Assembly (NCBI GenBank): GCA_014653375.1
Contig: JACWEP010000002.1
Location: forward strand, 1-64,000
Reading direction: 5' to 3'
Source: Pelagibacterales bacterium SAG-MED48
Lineage (GTDB): Bacteria > Pseudomonadota > Alphaproteobacteria > Pelagibacterales > Pelagibacteraceae
DNA length: 64,000 nucleotides
The notes below the pieces were generated by a model that searched no databases, was not told the DNA's origin, and saw nothing but the letters and a program-made list of their open reading frames with translations. The translations under genes and the position numbers were made by a program. Below are positions 1 to 9,206 of this stretch, piece by piece. The stretch's first letter is position 1. The number at the start of each line of letters is the position of its first letter.

Positions 1-78
1 AACAAACTAAAAATATATGTTGTTTCTTTAAACCCTGTTCAATTACAAAAATATTTTGTGCACCTATAGCTAAAATAA

Positions 79-537
79 GACTTAAGCCAGTTATATTCAG
101 GTCTACAGTCGGGTGTAGTTGAAGGTCAGTATGTTGCTAGTCCTTGGCAGCACGTAGCAAAACTTCATGAAGTTGCAAAATACTTCACTGAAATTGGTGG
201 TATGTGGTCTGGAAATATTCTAGCAATGGATGCAAAGCAGTATAATGCATTGTCATCTCAAGAGAAGAAATGGTTACACGAGGCAGCTGATGCTTATGGA
301 GAAAAAGTAAATCAGTTAGATAACGCTTGGATTAAGAATGGTGAAGATGCGATTAAAGCATCTGCGAAAGAGTGGTATGTACCATCTGAAGCGGAAATGT
401 CTAAATGGAGAGAAGGTGCAATTGGTGCTTGGTTAGATGCCAAAGGTACTTTTGAACCAGAGATAGCTAAAAGAGTACTTCTAGAACAAGGAATGGATGG
501 ATTTGTAGCTCAGTTAGAGAAAGCTGGGGCTCTGTAA
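79..537 (+). pseudogene. dctP: Truncated TRAP transporter solute-binding protein (DctP remnant)
   Basis: The reading frame shows DctP-family similarity from about position 85 (residues SQLYSGLQSGVVEGQ, matching the family stretch around ELY.ALQTGVVDG) to the stop at 535-537. Two in-frame stops at 67-69 and 76-78 lie just before it, and the first ATG (202) is well inside the homologous part. Only the C-terminal half of a roughly 330-residue periplasmic binding protein survives, with no signal peptide. The permease genes dctM and dctQ follow and look intact. The break may be a real deletion or insertion junction, or an assembly join near position 78. A shorter product from 202 could be made but would not be a working binding protein. 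Confidence 0.75.
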
Positions 538-557
538 ATCGTTCAACGATAAACTTT

Positions 558-601
558 GTAAAGATCATTTAGCTCAATTTTTAGAACTAGATGATCTTTA
601 C
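558..601 (+). terminator. Intercistronic hairpin after the dctP remnant
   Basis: Perfect 11-bp arms (GTAAAGATCAT at 558-568, ATGATCTTTAC at 591-601). The stem extends to about 18 bp with one G-U pair and one mismatch. No T-tract follows, so it is more likely an mRNA-stabilising or attenuating stem-loop than a clean terminator. It sits between dctP and dctM. Confidence 0.6.
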
Positions 602-630
602 CTAAAACAAATCATAACATATAAACAACC

Positions 631-1914
631 ATGGAAAGTATCATTCTACTCGTAGTACTCCTTTTTTTAATTTTATTGGGTGCTCCGATTGGTTTCATAT
701 TAATATTGATACCATTTGTTTATATTCTTTTTACCGATGCTGTACCGCTAGTTTTAATTCCTAGTCAGATGTTTAATGCTATTGACTCGGTTCCATTAAC
801 AGCAATTGCGTTCTTTATGTTGACAGGTGAGTTAATGACAAGTGCAACAATTACTGACCGATTAGTATCTTTGAGTAGGGCATTAATTGGACGTATAAGA
901 GGGGGGTTGGCCCAAGTTAATGTTCTTGTGAGTATGTTTTTTGCGGGGATGAATGGTTCTGTCGTAGCAGATACTGCTACAGTTGGGGCATTAGTATTAC
1001 CAGCTATGAAAAAAGCTGGCTATCCTGCTGCGTTTTCGGCTGCAGTTACAGGCGTAAGCTCCACCATCGGAGGGATAATTCCACCTAGTATCATGATGAT
1101 TGTGCTTGCTAATTCAACTGAGATTTCGATTGCAGCATTATTTGCGGCTGGGATTGTTCCAGGCGTGATGATCGGTGCTGTGATCATGATAATCAATCAT
1201 TACTTTGCAATTAAATATAACTTCGAGCGTAGTGATGAACCATTTTCAATACGTCGAGCTGGTAAAGAATTATATCGATCCTCGTTCGCCCTTCTAATAC
1301 CTTTAGTTTTAGTAGGTTCAGTAATGGGTGGTGTTGCATCGGTTGTCGAGGCTGGTGCTATTACAGCAATGGTTGCGTTATTTACAGGTGTATTCGTTTA
1401 TCGAACGATTAAATGGAAAGATTGTACTGGTGCTTTTCGCCGGGCATTCCGTAATTCGGCAATGGTTTTTATTATCATAGCTGCATCGGGTCCTTTCAGT
1501 TGGTTACTTACTTCTTTAGGTGCAATCGGTGATCTTGAAAAATGGCTTCTAAGTCTTACTGAATCTCCGATTATTTTTATTTTAGCTGTGATACTATTCA
1601 TTTTTCTTCTTGGAACAGTAATGGACTCTGCAGTAAACATTATTATAGTTGGCCCAGTATTAGTCAATGTTATGGCTCAAGCTGGTTTTCCTGAGGTACA
1701 AGCAGCTATCGTTGTAATAGTTGGCTTCTTAATAGGATCAGTAACACCACCTGTTGGTGTTGCGTACTTTACCGCTGCAACAATAGCACAAGTCCGTCTA
1801 GAAAAAGTTGCTGTTGCGTTAATTCCTTATCTGATTGGGCTGTTTTTACTTTTATTTTTTATTCTCGTTATACCAGAGTTAACTATGTTTCTTCCAAACC
1901 TATTGAGTAGTTAG
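631..1914 (+). CDS. dctM: TRAP transporter large permease subunit DctM
   Basis: A 427-residue protein that is almost wholly membrane-embedded (about 11-12 hydrophobic segments). It has the DctM landmarks IIPPSIMMIVLANSTEIS followed by LFAAGIVPGVMIG in the first half, and SVTPPVGVAYF near the C-terminus. DctM is the sodium-coupled transport subunit of TRAP carriers for organic acids. dctQ follows after 4 bp, so the order here is P-M-Q rather than the common P-Q-M. Codon use is foreign to the window: of 13 arginines, 11 use CGN and only 2 use AGA/AGG, whereas downstream genes use AGA almost exclusively. Substrate cannot be told. With dctP broken the carrier may be inactive or may use a binding protein encoded elsewhere. 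Confidence 0.93.
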   Translation: MESIILLVVLLFLILLGAPIGFILILIPFVYILFTDAVPLVLIPSQMFNAIDSVPLTAIAFFMLTGELMTSATITDRLVSLSRALIGRIRGGLAQVNVLVSMFFAGMNGSVVADTATVGALVLPAMKKAGYPAAFSAAVTGVSSTIGGIIPPSIMMIVLANSTEISIAALFAAGIVPGVMIGAVIMIINHYFAIKYNFERSDEPFSIRRAGKELYRSSFALLIPLVLVGSVMGGVASVVEAGAITAMVALFTGVFVYRTIKWKDCTGAFRRAFRNSAMVFIIIAASGPFSWLLTSLGAIGDLEKWLLSLTESPIIFILAVILFIFLLGTVMDSAVNIIIVGPVLVNVMAQAGFPEVQAAIVVIVGFLIGSVTPPVGVAYFTAATIAQVRLEKVAVALIPYLIGLFLLLFFILVIPELTMFLPNLLSS

Positions 1915-1918
1915 CAAT

Positions 1919-2428
1919 ATGTTAAAATTTTTTAACAATATTGATCGTTTTGTTCATCGCATGTTGGAAGCTATGTGTTCACTCTTTTTGGCTTCGATGG
2001 TTGGTTTCACCCTTTATAACGTTATCATGCGATATGTTTTTAATAACCCTCCTGTTTGGGGTGATCTACTAACAGTATTAAGTAATATTTGGTTGATGTT
2101 CATAGCATTATCTCTGACAGCCAGAGATAATGAACACATAGCTTTAAATTTAATTTATGAGAAATTACCAAATAGGCTGTCGCTATATATACGCCAGTTC
2201 TGGAAACTTATGATTATGGCAATTGGTGTAGTCCTGATGATTTATGGAGTTGAACTTGTAGAAGGTATGCGTGGCAAGTATTGGGAAATGTGGTATTTTG
2301 AAATTAGTTTCCAAGGTATTGAGTTCAAAGAGAATTATATGCCAAAGAAATACGCAGTTGCAATCTTACCGTTAGCTGGTTTTTTAACAACCATTGGTGC
2401 TGTAATTTCTTTTGTGAAAAAGGTATAG
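1919..2428 (+). CDS. dctQ: TRAP transporter small permease subunit DctQ
   Basis: A 169-residue protein with four predicted membrane helices and the DctQ pattern WGDLLTVLSNIWLMFIALSLTARDNEHIALN (read in two parts: the acidic WGDLL entry to helix 2, then the ARDNEHI loop). DctQ is the small integral-membrane partner of DctM. The gene begins 4 bp after dctM and is clearly co-transcribed. It shares the CGN-rich codon use of dctM (for example CGT, CGC and CGA in its first 40 codons). The intergenic region after it (2429-2571) marks the return to typical SAR11-like codon use. Confidence 0.9.
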   Translation: MLKFFNNIDRFVHRMLEAMCSLFLASMVGFTLYNVIMRYVFNNPPVWGDLLTVLSNIWLMFIALSLTARDNEHIALNLIYEKLPNRLSLYIRQFWKLMIMAIGVVLMIYGVELVEGMRGKYWEMWYFEISFQGIEFKENYMPKKYAVAILPLAGFLTTIGAVISFVKKV

Positions 2429-2571
2429 TTTTTTTAGGTTAGTCATCAATAATAACTGAGACTATTAAGTTTAAAAGACAAGGTTTTATCTATCTTTTGT
2501 AACTTTATTTCCTTTGACTCACTTTATTCATTCACGTTAGACTTATTTTTTAAATTAATAGGAGAGAAATA

Positions 2572-3534
2572 ATGAGAATAATTAAAACTACACTTGTAGC
2601 TGGACTTATTTCAATATTTGCAACTTTTTCGTCATTTGCTGAAAAAGTTAAAATTGGAGATCCAGGTTGGACAGGTGCAACAGCTATTGCTAATTTATTA
2701 GCTGCAGTAGTTACTGATAAAATGGGTGGAGAAGCAGAACTTGTTCCTGGTAACAACACTGCTATCTACGGTGCAATTGATAGAAGCAAAGGTGAAATCG
2801 AAGTTCATCCTGATATCTGGTTGCCAAATCAACAAGCTTATACAAATGATTTAGTTCCAAAAGGAACTTTGAAATTAAGCAGCAAACCATATGAGGGAAA
2901 CCAAGGTTATTGTGTTTCACAACAATTTGCTAAAAAAATGAATATTACTGCAATCGAAGATTTAGGAAGACCCGAAGTTGTTAAAGCTATGGATAGTGAT
3001 GGCAATGGTAAAGGTGAGTTCTGGATTGGTGCAGATGGTTGGGCTTCAGCTAATGTTAACCAAGTTAAATTAAGAGACTATGGTTTATATGATGCAGGTA
3101 TCGAACCAATTAGAGCAGCAGAAGCAGTTAAGAATGCAAGAGTTCTAGACTCAATTAAAAAGGGTGAAGGATATGCATTCTATTGTTACAAGCCACATGC
3201 AATATGGGGAATGGCTGATGTAGTTATGTTGGAAGAGCCAAAGTTTGATCCAGCTAAATACAAAATGGTACAACCTAAGGAAGATGCTGACTGGTACAAA
3301 AAATCTTATGTTGCATCAAAAGATGCTCTTAAAAAAATTCAAATTGGTTGGGGTACTTCTTTAGAAAGTAAATCACCAGCTATTGTTGAATTCTTTAAGA
3401 ACTTTCAATTAACAGCAGACGATGTATCGGCTATGGCTTATGCAATTTCAGTTGAGAAAAAACAACCAGCTGATGTAGCAAGAGCATGGATGGATGCAAA
3501 TAAATCAACTGTTGATAGTTGGTTAGGACTTTAG
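2572..3534 (+). CDS. proX: Glycine betaine/proline-type ABC transporter substrate-binding protein
   Basis: A 320-residue OpuAC/ProX-family periplasmic protein. Residues 1-23 form a signal peptide ending SSFA before EKVKIG. The mature start KIGDPGWTGATAIANLLAAVV is typical of OpuAC binding proteins for quaternary amines (glycine betaine, proline betaine, DMSP). Good ribosome site (GGAGAG) 8 bases before ATG. It heads proX-proV-proW. In SAR11 such systems import osmolytes that also serve as carbon, methyl and nitrogen sources, which fits the DMGDH-like enzyme at 50014. Exact ligand is not decidable from sequence alone. Confidence 0.9.
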   Translation: MRIIKTTLVAGLISIFATFSSFAEKVKIGDPGWTGATAIANLLAAVVTDKMGGEAELVPGNNTAIYGAIDRSKGEIEVHPDIWLPNQQAYTNDLVPKGTLKLSSKPYEGNQGYCVSQQFAKKMNITAIEDLGRPEVVKAMDSDGNGKGEFWIGADGWASANVNQVKLRDYGLYDAGIEPIRAAEAVKNARVLDSIKKGEGYAFYCYKPHAIWGMADVVMLEEPKFDPAKYKMVQPKEDADWYKKSYVASKDALKKIQIGWGTSLESKSPAIVEFFKNFQLTADDVSAMAYAISVEKKQPADVARAWMDANKSTVDSWLGL

Positions 3535-3550
3535 TCTAAAATAAATCATT

Positions 3551-3581
3551 TATACTCGGCAATTAAATATTGCCGAGTATA
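3551..3581 (+). terminator. Strong hairpin between proX and proV
   Basis: Perfect 13-bp inverted repeat: TATACTCGGCAAT (3551-3563), 5-base loop TAAAT, ATTGCCGAGTATA (3569-3581), then ATTTTCC. It lies 17 bp after the proX stop and 22 bp before proV. It probably works as a partial terminator or 3'-end stabiliser, giving more binding protein than ATPase/permease. Confidence 0.8.
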
Positions 3582-3603
3582 TTTTCCTATAATAAAAGAT
3601 AAA

Positions 3604-4665
3604 ATGGATCCATCAAGTTCAGCTATAAAGATTGAAAATGTTTGGAAAGTGTTTGGTAATACTTCAAATGAAGCGTTAGATGCAATCCAAAATCATAAAA
3701 TTTCAAAAACAGAAGCTTTAGAAAAATATAATTCAGTAATTGGGGTGTCAGATGTATCTTTTGACGTAAAACAAGGAGAAATTTTTTGTGTGATGGGTCT
3801 TTCAGGTAGTGGTAAATCTACATTAGTAAGGCATATTAATAGACTTTTAGAGCCAACTTCAGGAAAAATTTTAATTAATGGTCAAGATGTAATGACACTT
3901 GATAGAGAAAATTTACAAGAATTAAGAAATAAAAAAATAGGCATGGTGTTTCAAAACTTTGCTCTAATGCCTCATAGATCGGTAGTTGATAATATTGCAA
4001 TGCCTCTTGAAATTAGAGGGATAAGCAAAAATGATAGATTGGATGCAGCAAATAAAATTTTAGATATTGTTGAATTGCAGGGGTGGGGAAATAAATTTGC
4101 CCATGAGCTATCTGGTGGGATGCAACAACGAGTAGGACTGGCGAGGGCTTTAGCAGCAGATCCTGAATTTTTATTAATGGATGAACCTTTTAGTGCACTA
4201 GATCCACTGATTAGAAGACAACTTCAATCAGAATTTATTAAACTTTCAAAACAAATGCAAAAAACAACAGTATTTATTACTCACGATTTAGATGAAGCGG
4301 TAAGAGTAGGTCATCGAATTGCAATTATGAGAGATGGCAAGGTAATTCAAGTTGGAACGCCTGAGGAAATTGTAGTTAGTCCTGCAGATGATTATGTAGC
4401 AGATTTTGTTAAGGGAATTTCTAGATTAAAAGTTGTTCAAGCAAAATCAATTATGCAGTCAGTTGAAGTATTTGAAAATAAAAATGGACCATTAGAGAAA
4501 GATTTAAACTCTGTAAACGAACATGAATTATTAAATAAACTTATAGAAACTTCTAAATCAAAAGATAAACCATTAATTGTTAATAATAATCAAAACCAAA
4601 TTGTTGGTGTAATTACACAATCAGATCTTTTAAAAGCTGTTATTGAAGGTAGTGATGGAGAATAA
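3604..4665 (+). CDS. proV: Glycine betaine/proline-type ABC transporter ATP-binding protein
   Basis: A 353-residue ATPase. Walker A GLSGSGKST at residues 65-73, Q-loop in VFQNFALMPH, signature LSGGMQQRV, Walker B LLMDEPFSALD and switch histidine in FITHDLDEA. The N-terminal NTSNEALDAIQN segment and the C-terminal region from about residue 275 (CBS-like, ending in NNQNQIVGVITQSDLLKAV) are characteristic of ProV/OpuAA, where CBS domains sense ionic strength. Only about one and a half CBS units are present. The stop overlaps the permease start. Confidence 0.93.
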   Translation: MDPSSSAIKIENVWKVFGNTSNEALDAIQNHKISKTEALEKYNSVIGVSDVSFDVKQGEIFCVMGLSGSGKSTLVRHINRLLEPTSGKILINGQDVMTLDRENLQELRNKKIGMVFQNFALMPHRSVVDNIAMPLEIRGISKNDRLDAANKILDIVELQGWGNKFAHELSGGMQQRVGLARALAADPEFLLMDEPFSALDPLIRRQLQSEFIKLSKQMQKTTVFITHDLDEAVRVGHRIAIMRDGKVIQVGTPEEIVVSPADDYVADFVKGISRLKVVQAKSIMQSVEVFENKNGPLEKDLNSVNEHELLNKLIETSKSKDKPLIVNNNQNQIVGVITQSDLLKAVIEGSDGE

Positions 4666-6160
4666 GAAACTTAATAATCCATCAAGGTCAGAATTAATAA
4701 CAAATTTTGTTAAAACAAATTCTGATTATTATATTAAACAATTTCAGCAAATTGGAAGTAAGCCTACATTTTCTTTTTCATTTAACTTATATGCTGCAAT
4801 TCTTGGACCTATTTGGTTTGGAATGAGAAATATTTGGAATTGGGCGTTAACTTTTTTAATTATTGAAACTTTTTCAGTTGTTCAAATTATAAGAGGTTTG
4901 TTTGGAAATATTACAGCTGATGCTATTCAAAAAATTGAACAAGTACAATCTACTATTGCTTTTAGATATAAACAATTAGAAGCGGCTATAACCAATAATC
5001 CTGACAAAGTTGATGTTTATAAAAGAAACATCAAGTCATTAGAAGATGCTATGCAAGGCTATATTGATGAAGTTAGTAGAATTGAAGCTTCTGCTATTTG
5101 GATTACTATTTTTGGAATTGTTTTATTAATTTCTATTAAAATAGTTCAAGGCATTCTTGCTAACTCAACCTTAGAAAAAAGATATTCTGAATGGTTGTCA
5201 GACAAATCAATAAGTCCTGGTATGCAAACAAAAAATTATATTTTAAGCACAACTTTCACGTCAGTAATTATGTTTTTTTCAGTAGTTCACTATAGTTTTC
5301 CAGGTTTAATTGTAATCATGAATGAATTTCCAACACATCCGGATATCAGATTAACATCTATTGCCTGGGTAGAAACTATATTTAATTATGCGGTCCTAAA
5401 AGGTGATGCTTTGTTTACAGCAATTACAATTGGTATTAGATCTGTTTTAGATTTTTTAGAACTATTATTTGTTAAAACTCCATGGATAGTAATTATAACT
5501 GCAATTGTAACTTTAACTGGCTTATCAGCTGGACCAAGAGCTGCCATATATTCAGCTGGTTTTTTATGTTATATGGGCTTTTTAGGTTTTTGGGTAAAAG
5601 CTATGACTACACTTGCCTTACTGGGTACAGCTGCAATTTTAAGTATCGCTATTGGAATTCCACTTGGAATTTTTTGTGCTAGACGTCAAAGATTTTATTC
5701 AATGATAAGACCGATAATGGATTTTATGCAAACAATGCCAGCCTTTGTATTTATGATCCCAGTAATTGCATTTTTTGGAACGGGAAAAGTTGCAGCAGTA
5801 ATCATCACTATGATATTTGGTGGAACACCTGTTGTCAGATTAACCGTTCTTGGATTAAGAGGAGTTCCAGAAACAATAAGAGAAGCTGCGATAGCTTACG
5901 GTGCAACTAAATGGTATCTACTTAGAAAAGTAGATTTACCTTTAGCAACACCTTCAATATTAGCAGGAGTAAACCAAACAGTAATGTTAAGTTTAGCTAT
6001 GGTTGTTGTTGCATCTTTAATTGGTGCCAAAGGTTTAGGTCAAGATGTTCTAGAGGCATTACAATACGCAAATGTAGGTCAAGGTATTCTTGCAGGTATA
6101 GCCATTTTATTTGTGGCATTAATTTTAGATAGGGTTGTTCAAGGTAAGAAAAGAGTTTAA
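4655..6160 (+). CDS. proW: Glycine betaine-type ABC permease with long N-terminal extension
   Basis: About 501 residues from the ATG at 4655, preceded by AAGG and overlapping proV by 11 bp; an in-frame TTG at 4643 would add four residues. The C-terminal 240 residues are a normal binding-protein-dependent permease domain with the EAA loop (EAAIAYGATKWYLLRKVDLP). The N-terminal half is not part of classical ProW (about 280-350 aa). It has a soluble start, a hydrophobic block around residues 40-85 resembling DUF2628-type membrane segments, a stretch of about 60 charged residues likely to form a coiled coil, then more helices. It is probably co-translated with proV. The role of the extension is unknown. 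Confidence 0.88.
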   Translation: MENKKLNNPSRSELITNFVKTNSDYYIKQFQQIGSKPTFSFSFNLYAAILGPIWFGMRNIWNWALTFLIIETFSVVQIIRGLFGNITADAIQKIEQVQSTIAFRYKQLEAAITNNPDKVDVYKRNIKSLEDAMQGYIDEVSRIEASAIWITIFGIVLLISIKIVQGILANSTLEKRYSEWLSDKSISPGMQTKNYILSTTFTSVIMFFSVVHYSFPGLIVIMNEFPTHPDIRLTSIAWVETIFNYAVLKGDALFTAITIGIRSVLDFLELLFVKTPWIVIITAIVTLTGLSAGPRAAIYSAGFLCYMGFLGFWVKAMTTLALLGTAAILSIAIGIPLGIFCARRQRFYSMIRPIMDFMQTMPAFVFMIPVIAFFGTGKVAAVIITMIFGGTPVVRLTVLGLRGVPETIREAAIAYGATKWYLLRKVDLPLATPSILAGVNQTVMLSLAMVVVASLIGAKGLGQDVLEALQYANVGQGILAGIAILFVALILDRVVQGKKRV

Positions 6161-6169
6161 TAGAAATTA

Positions 6170-6778
6170 ATGGAATATCTATTATTAGGTTTTTTTACTG
6201 GCTTAAGTCTTATTTTAGCTATAGGTGCACAAAATATTTTTGTAATTGAACAGGGTTTAAAGAAACAACATATATTTTTAGTTTGTTTTATATGTTCAGT
6301 TTCAGATTTAATATTAATTTTTGCCGGAGTTTTTTTATTTCATTTTTTTAGCCAATATTTCAATTCAATTATTGAGTTAATCTTTAACATAGCTTTGATT
6401 ATTTTTTTAATTCATTTTATTTACACAAAAATAAGATCCCACAACAAAACAATCAATTTCAATAAAGATTTTACAAATATTTCAGCACTTAATATTTCTT
6501 TTAAAACTCTTGCTTTTACATACCTTAATCCACACGTTTATTCAGATACTGTTTTCTTTTTAGGAAACTTTTCTAAAAATTTTTTACTGAATCAAAAAAT
6601 AGTATTTGGTATTGGAGCTGGAATTGCTTCTTTTATGTTTTTTTATTTAATTGGATACCTCTCTAAATACTTATCAAAATACGCTCAAAGTAAAACGATG
6701 TGGAGAGTAATTAATATTTTTATAATTACTTTTATGTCTTTGCTAACTTTATTTATATTAGTGGATATTTTTAATTAG
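6170..6778 (+). CDS. LysE/ArgO-family amino acid exporter
   Basis: A 202-residue inner-membrane protein with about six helices. The first helix ends in the family signature LAIGAQNIFVIEQGL, and a central YLNPHVYSDTVFFLG matches the LysE/ArgO NPHVY.DT motif. LysE proteins export basic amino acids. The gene starts 9 bp after proW and may be read from the same transcript, but there is no direct functional link. It is convergent with the next gene and overlaps it by 8 bp. Confidence 0.85.
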   Translation: MEYLLLGFFTGLSLILAIGAQNIFVIEQGLKKQHIFLVCFICSVSDLILIFAGVFLFHFFSQYFNSIIELIFNIALIIFLIHFIYTKIRSHNKTINFNKDFTNISALNISFKTLAFTYLNPHVYSDTVFFLGNFSKNFLLNQKIVFGIGAGIASFMFFYLIGYLSKYLSKYAQSKTMWRVINIFIITFMSLLTLFILVDIFN

Positions 6779-8057
6779 AAAAACCATATTTTCTAAGTCT
6801 TACGTCACCAGTTCTGGCATGAGCTTCCATACCTTCGTATCTTGAAATTCTAGCACATGCAGCACCCACAGTTTTTGTAGACTCTTTAGTCATTCTTTGA
6901 AAACTTAAAGTTTTAATAAATTTACCAACGAATAAACCCCCGGTATATCTGCCAGCACCTTTTGTTGGAAGTATATGGTTTGTACCAGAACATTTATCAC
7001 CATAAGCAACAGTTGTTTCTTCACCAATAAATAAAGAGCCATAATTTTTTAGTCTTTTGTGAAACCAATCTAAATTTTCTGTTTGAACTTCTAAGTGTTC
7101 TGGAGCATATTCATCACTAATTGTTGCCATCTCTTCATCAGTATCACAAAGTATAACTTCACCGTAGTCTCTCCAAGCAGCTTCTGCACTATTTCTTGGA
7201 ACTTCAGGTAAATCAGCTATTAATTCAGGAACTCTTTTCATTACTTCGTCGGCAACTCTTCTACTAGTCGTATATAGCCATGCGGGTGAATTATAACCAT
7301 GTTCAGCTTGACCAACTAAATCTACAGCAACCATTTCTGCATCAGCTTTATCATCTGCTATAACTGCTATTTCTGTAGGACCAGCAAATAAATCTATTCC
7401 AACTTTACCAAATAAAATTCTTTTAGCTTCTGCAACAAACTGGTTTCCAGGTCCAACTATAATATCTGCAGGTGGATTATTAAATAATCCATTAGTCATT
7501 GAAGCTACACCAGGAACACCACCTAAATTTAATATTACATCAGCACCACATAGATCAGCTGTATAAACAATTGTTGGATGTGCACCCACACCTTCTTTAG
7601 GAGGACTGCATGCAATAACATTTTTTACACCAGCAACTTTAGCTGTAGTTACACTCATAACAGCAGAAGCTATATGAGCATATCTACCGCCAGGTATATA
7701 ACAACCCGCTGTATTAACAGGAATTAATCTTTGGCCAGCAAAAAGTCCTGGTGAAAGCTCTACCTCAAAGTCTTGACCATAATTTTTTAATTGTGCTTCT
7801 GCAAATTTTCTAACTCGATCGTAAGAAAATTGGATATCATCTTTTGTTTTTTGATCTAAATTTTTTTTAATCTCTTCAATTTTTTCTTTAGAAACAATTA
7901 TATCCCCGTCATATTTATCAAACTTCTTTGTAAGGTCGATACACGCTTGTTCTTTTCCTTCTTCAATGTCTTTTAATAATCCTTTGACTATTTCTGTAGT
8001 TTTTGAATCGTCAGTTGATGATGTTTTGGGTGATTTTTTTAAATATTGTATTGCCAT
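6771..8057 (-). CDS. Histidinol dehydrogenase paralogue, probably sulfopropanediol 3-dehydrogenase type (HpsN-like)
   Basis: A 428-residue HisD-superfamily enzyme. All catalytic and zinc positions of the fold are present: Gln250 and His253 (VGQAEHGYNSP), Glu320-His321 (YAPEHLEV), Asp354 (YGDKCSGTNH) and His413 (MEAHARTGD). The PAWLYT and CSGTNH variants and the lack of any his operon around it point to the HpsN-like branch rather than histidine synthesis. That branch oxidises a primary alcohol to an acid in two NAD-dependent steps, for HpsN (R)-2,3-dihydroxypropane-1-sulfonate to (R)-sulfolactate. The neighbouring phosphate acyltransferase and the sulfonate module 4 kb away support this. The substrate remains inference. 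Confidence 0.72.
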   Translation of the reverse strand: MAIQYLKKSPKTSSTDDSKTTEIVKGLLKDIEEGKEQACIDLTKKFDKYDGDIIVSKEKIEEIKKNLDQKTKDDIQFSYDRVRKFAEAQLKNYGQDFEVELSPGLFAGQRLIPVNTAGCYIPGGRYAHIASAVMSVTTAKVAGVKNVIACSPPKEGVGAHPTIVYTADLCGADVILNLGGVPGVASMTNGLFNNPPADIIVGPGNQFVAEAKRILFGKVGIDLFAGPTEIAVIADDKADAEMVAVDLVGQAEHGYNSPAWLYTTSRRVADEVMKRVPELIADLPEVPRNSAEAAWRDYGEVILCDTDEEMATISDEYAPEHLEVQTENLDWFHKRLKNYGSLFIGEETTVAYGDKCSGTNHILPTKGAGRYTGGLFVGKFIKTLSFQRMTKESTKTVGAACARISRYEGMEAHARTGDVRLRKYGFSN

Positions 8058-8221
8058 TGATTGTTCCTTTTTTATGAAGATCTATTTAAAGTATAACAAC
8101 TTTTATTTCAATGCATTAAAAATATAATCTATAGCCAATATTAACACTCACTACACAAATTATAATAACCAAGAAATATAAACTTAAATAATCAATTGAT
8201 TTTCTGAATTTTAATTTAGAA

Positions 8222-9133
8222 CTAATCTAAAGCTACAACTGCTGCAGCAATAGATGCTAGTCTTGCTTGAGCTTCATCGGATCTACTTGTAATAACTACT
8301 GGTACCTTGCCACCAACAACAACTCCTGCTGCACAAGCACCCATAAAATAGATCATCATTTTAACTAGCCCATTTCCTGTCTCTACACTTGGAACCAGTA
8401 ACACATCAGCTTCGCCTGCTACTATATTTTTAATTCCTTTTATAGCAGATGATTTTTTTGAAATACTATTGTCAAAAGCCAAGGGTCCAAAAACATCAGC
8501 CTCTAAATTTTCTTCTTTTGCTAACTTGGTTAATTCAGCTGCATCTAATGAACTTGGAACACTTTCTAACACTTCTTCTGTTGCAGACAATATAGCAACT
8601 TTTGGTTTTGATATTCCTATTCTATGGGAAAAATTGATTACATTTTTTAGAATATGCATTTTAGTTTTCATATTAGGAAGTACATTTAAAGCCCCATCAG
8701 TAATAATTAATGGCTTATCTTCTTTTGCAACGGTCATATGCCAAATATGACTTAATCGAGTTTTTCCCAATAAATTATATTTTCTTTTTAGGACTTCTTT
8801 CATCAAAATATCAGTGTGGATGTGACCTTTAACAATTATTTTAACTTTATCTTCACTTGCCAACTTTGCTGCAATTTTTGCAGTATTGTTTTCAACAGGT
8901 TCATCAATAACTTCATACTTTGAGATATCCCATTGCAGATCTTCTGCACATTTTATAATTTCTTGTTTATCTCCAATAAAAATAGGTTCAATCAAACCTT
9001 CATTAACTGCATCTTGAATTGATAGCATTGGCAGAGGTTTGCCTGCATTAACAACTGCAACTTTCACACCTTTTTTTTTATGGGCAACGTCTAAAAGGTT
9101 ATTGGGACATATAATTTCTTTATTTGAAAGCAT
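8222..9133 (-). CDS. Phosphate acetyl/butyryltransferase family protein
   Basis: About 303 residues from ATG at 9133; an in-frame TTG at 9139 would add two. PTA/PTB family features include VKGHIHTDILMKEVL, TDGALNVLPN and the C-terminal GGKVPVVITSRSDEAQARLASIAAA, a hallmark of phosphotransacetylases. It would interconvert acyl-phosphate and acyl-CoA. In taurine and sulfoacetaldehyde breakdown Xsc releases acetyl phosphate, which needs such an enzyme, so it could serve the sulfonate genes nearby, but it is transcribed separately and no xsc is in the window. It is shorter than Pta of E. coli and matches the stand-alone catalytic domain length. Confidence 0.82.
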   Translation of the reverse strand: MLSNKEIICPNNLLDVAHKKKGVKVAVVNAGKPLPMLSIQDAVNEGLIEPIFIGDKQEIIKCAEDLQWDISKYEVIDEPVENNTAKIAAKLASEDKVKIIVKGHIHTDILMKEVLKRKYNLLGKTRLSHIWHMTVAKEDKPLIITDGALNVLPNMKTKMHILKNVINFSHRIGISKPKVAILSATEEVLESVPSSLDAAELTKLAKEENLEADVFGPLAFDNSISKKSSAIKGIKNIVAGEADVLLVPSVETGNGLVKMMIYFMGACAAGVVVGGKVPVVITSRSDEAQARLASIAAAVVALD

Positions 9134-9206
9134 GAACAATGATTATAAATAATATTTAAATTGTATATAGTTCTTTTTGTAATTATTGATAACAAAATAG
9201 AATAAA

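Noticed and set aside
5482-5682. Internal ORF in proW rich in Cys, Trp and Asn
   Set aside because: Same-strand shadow in another frame of a clear permease domain.
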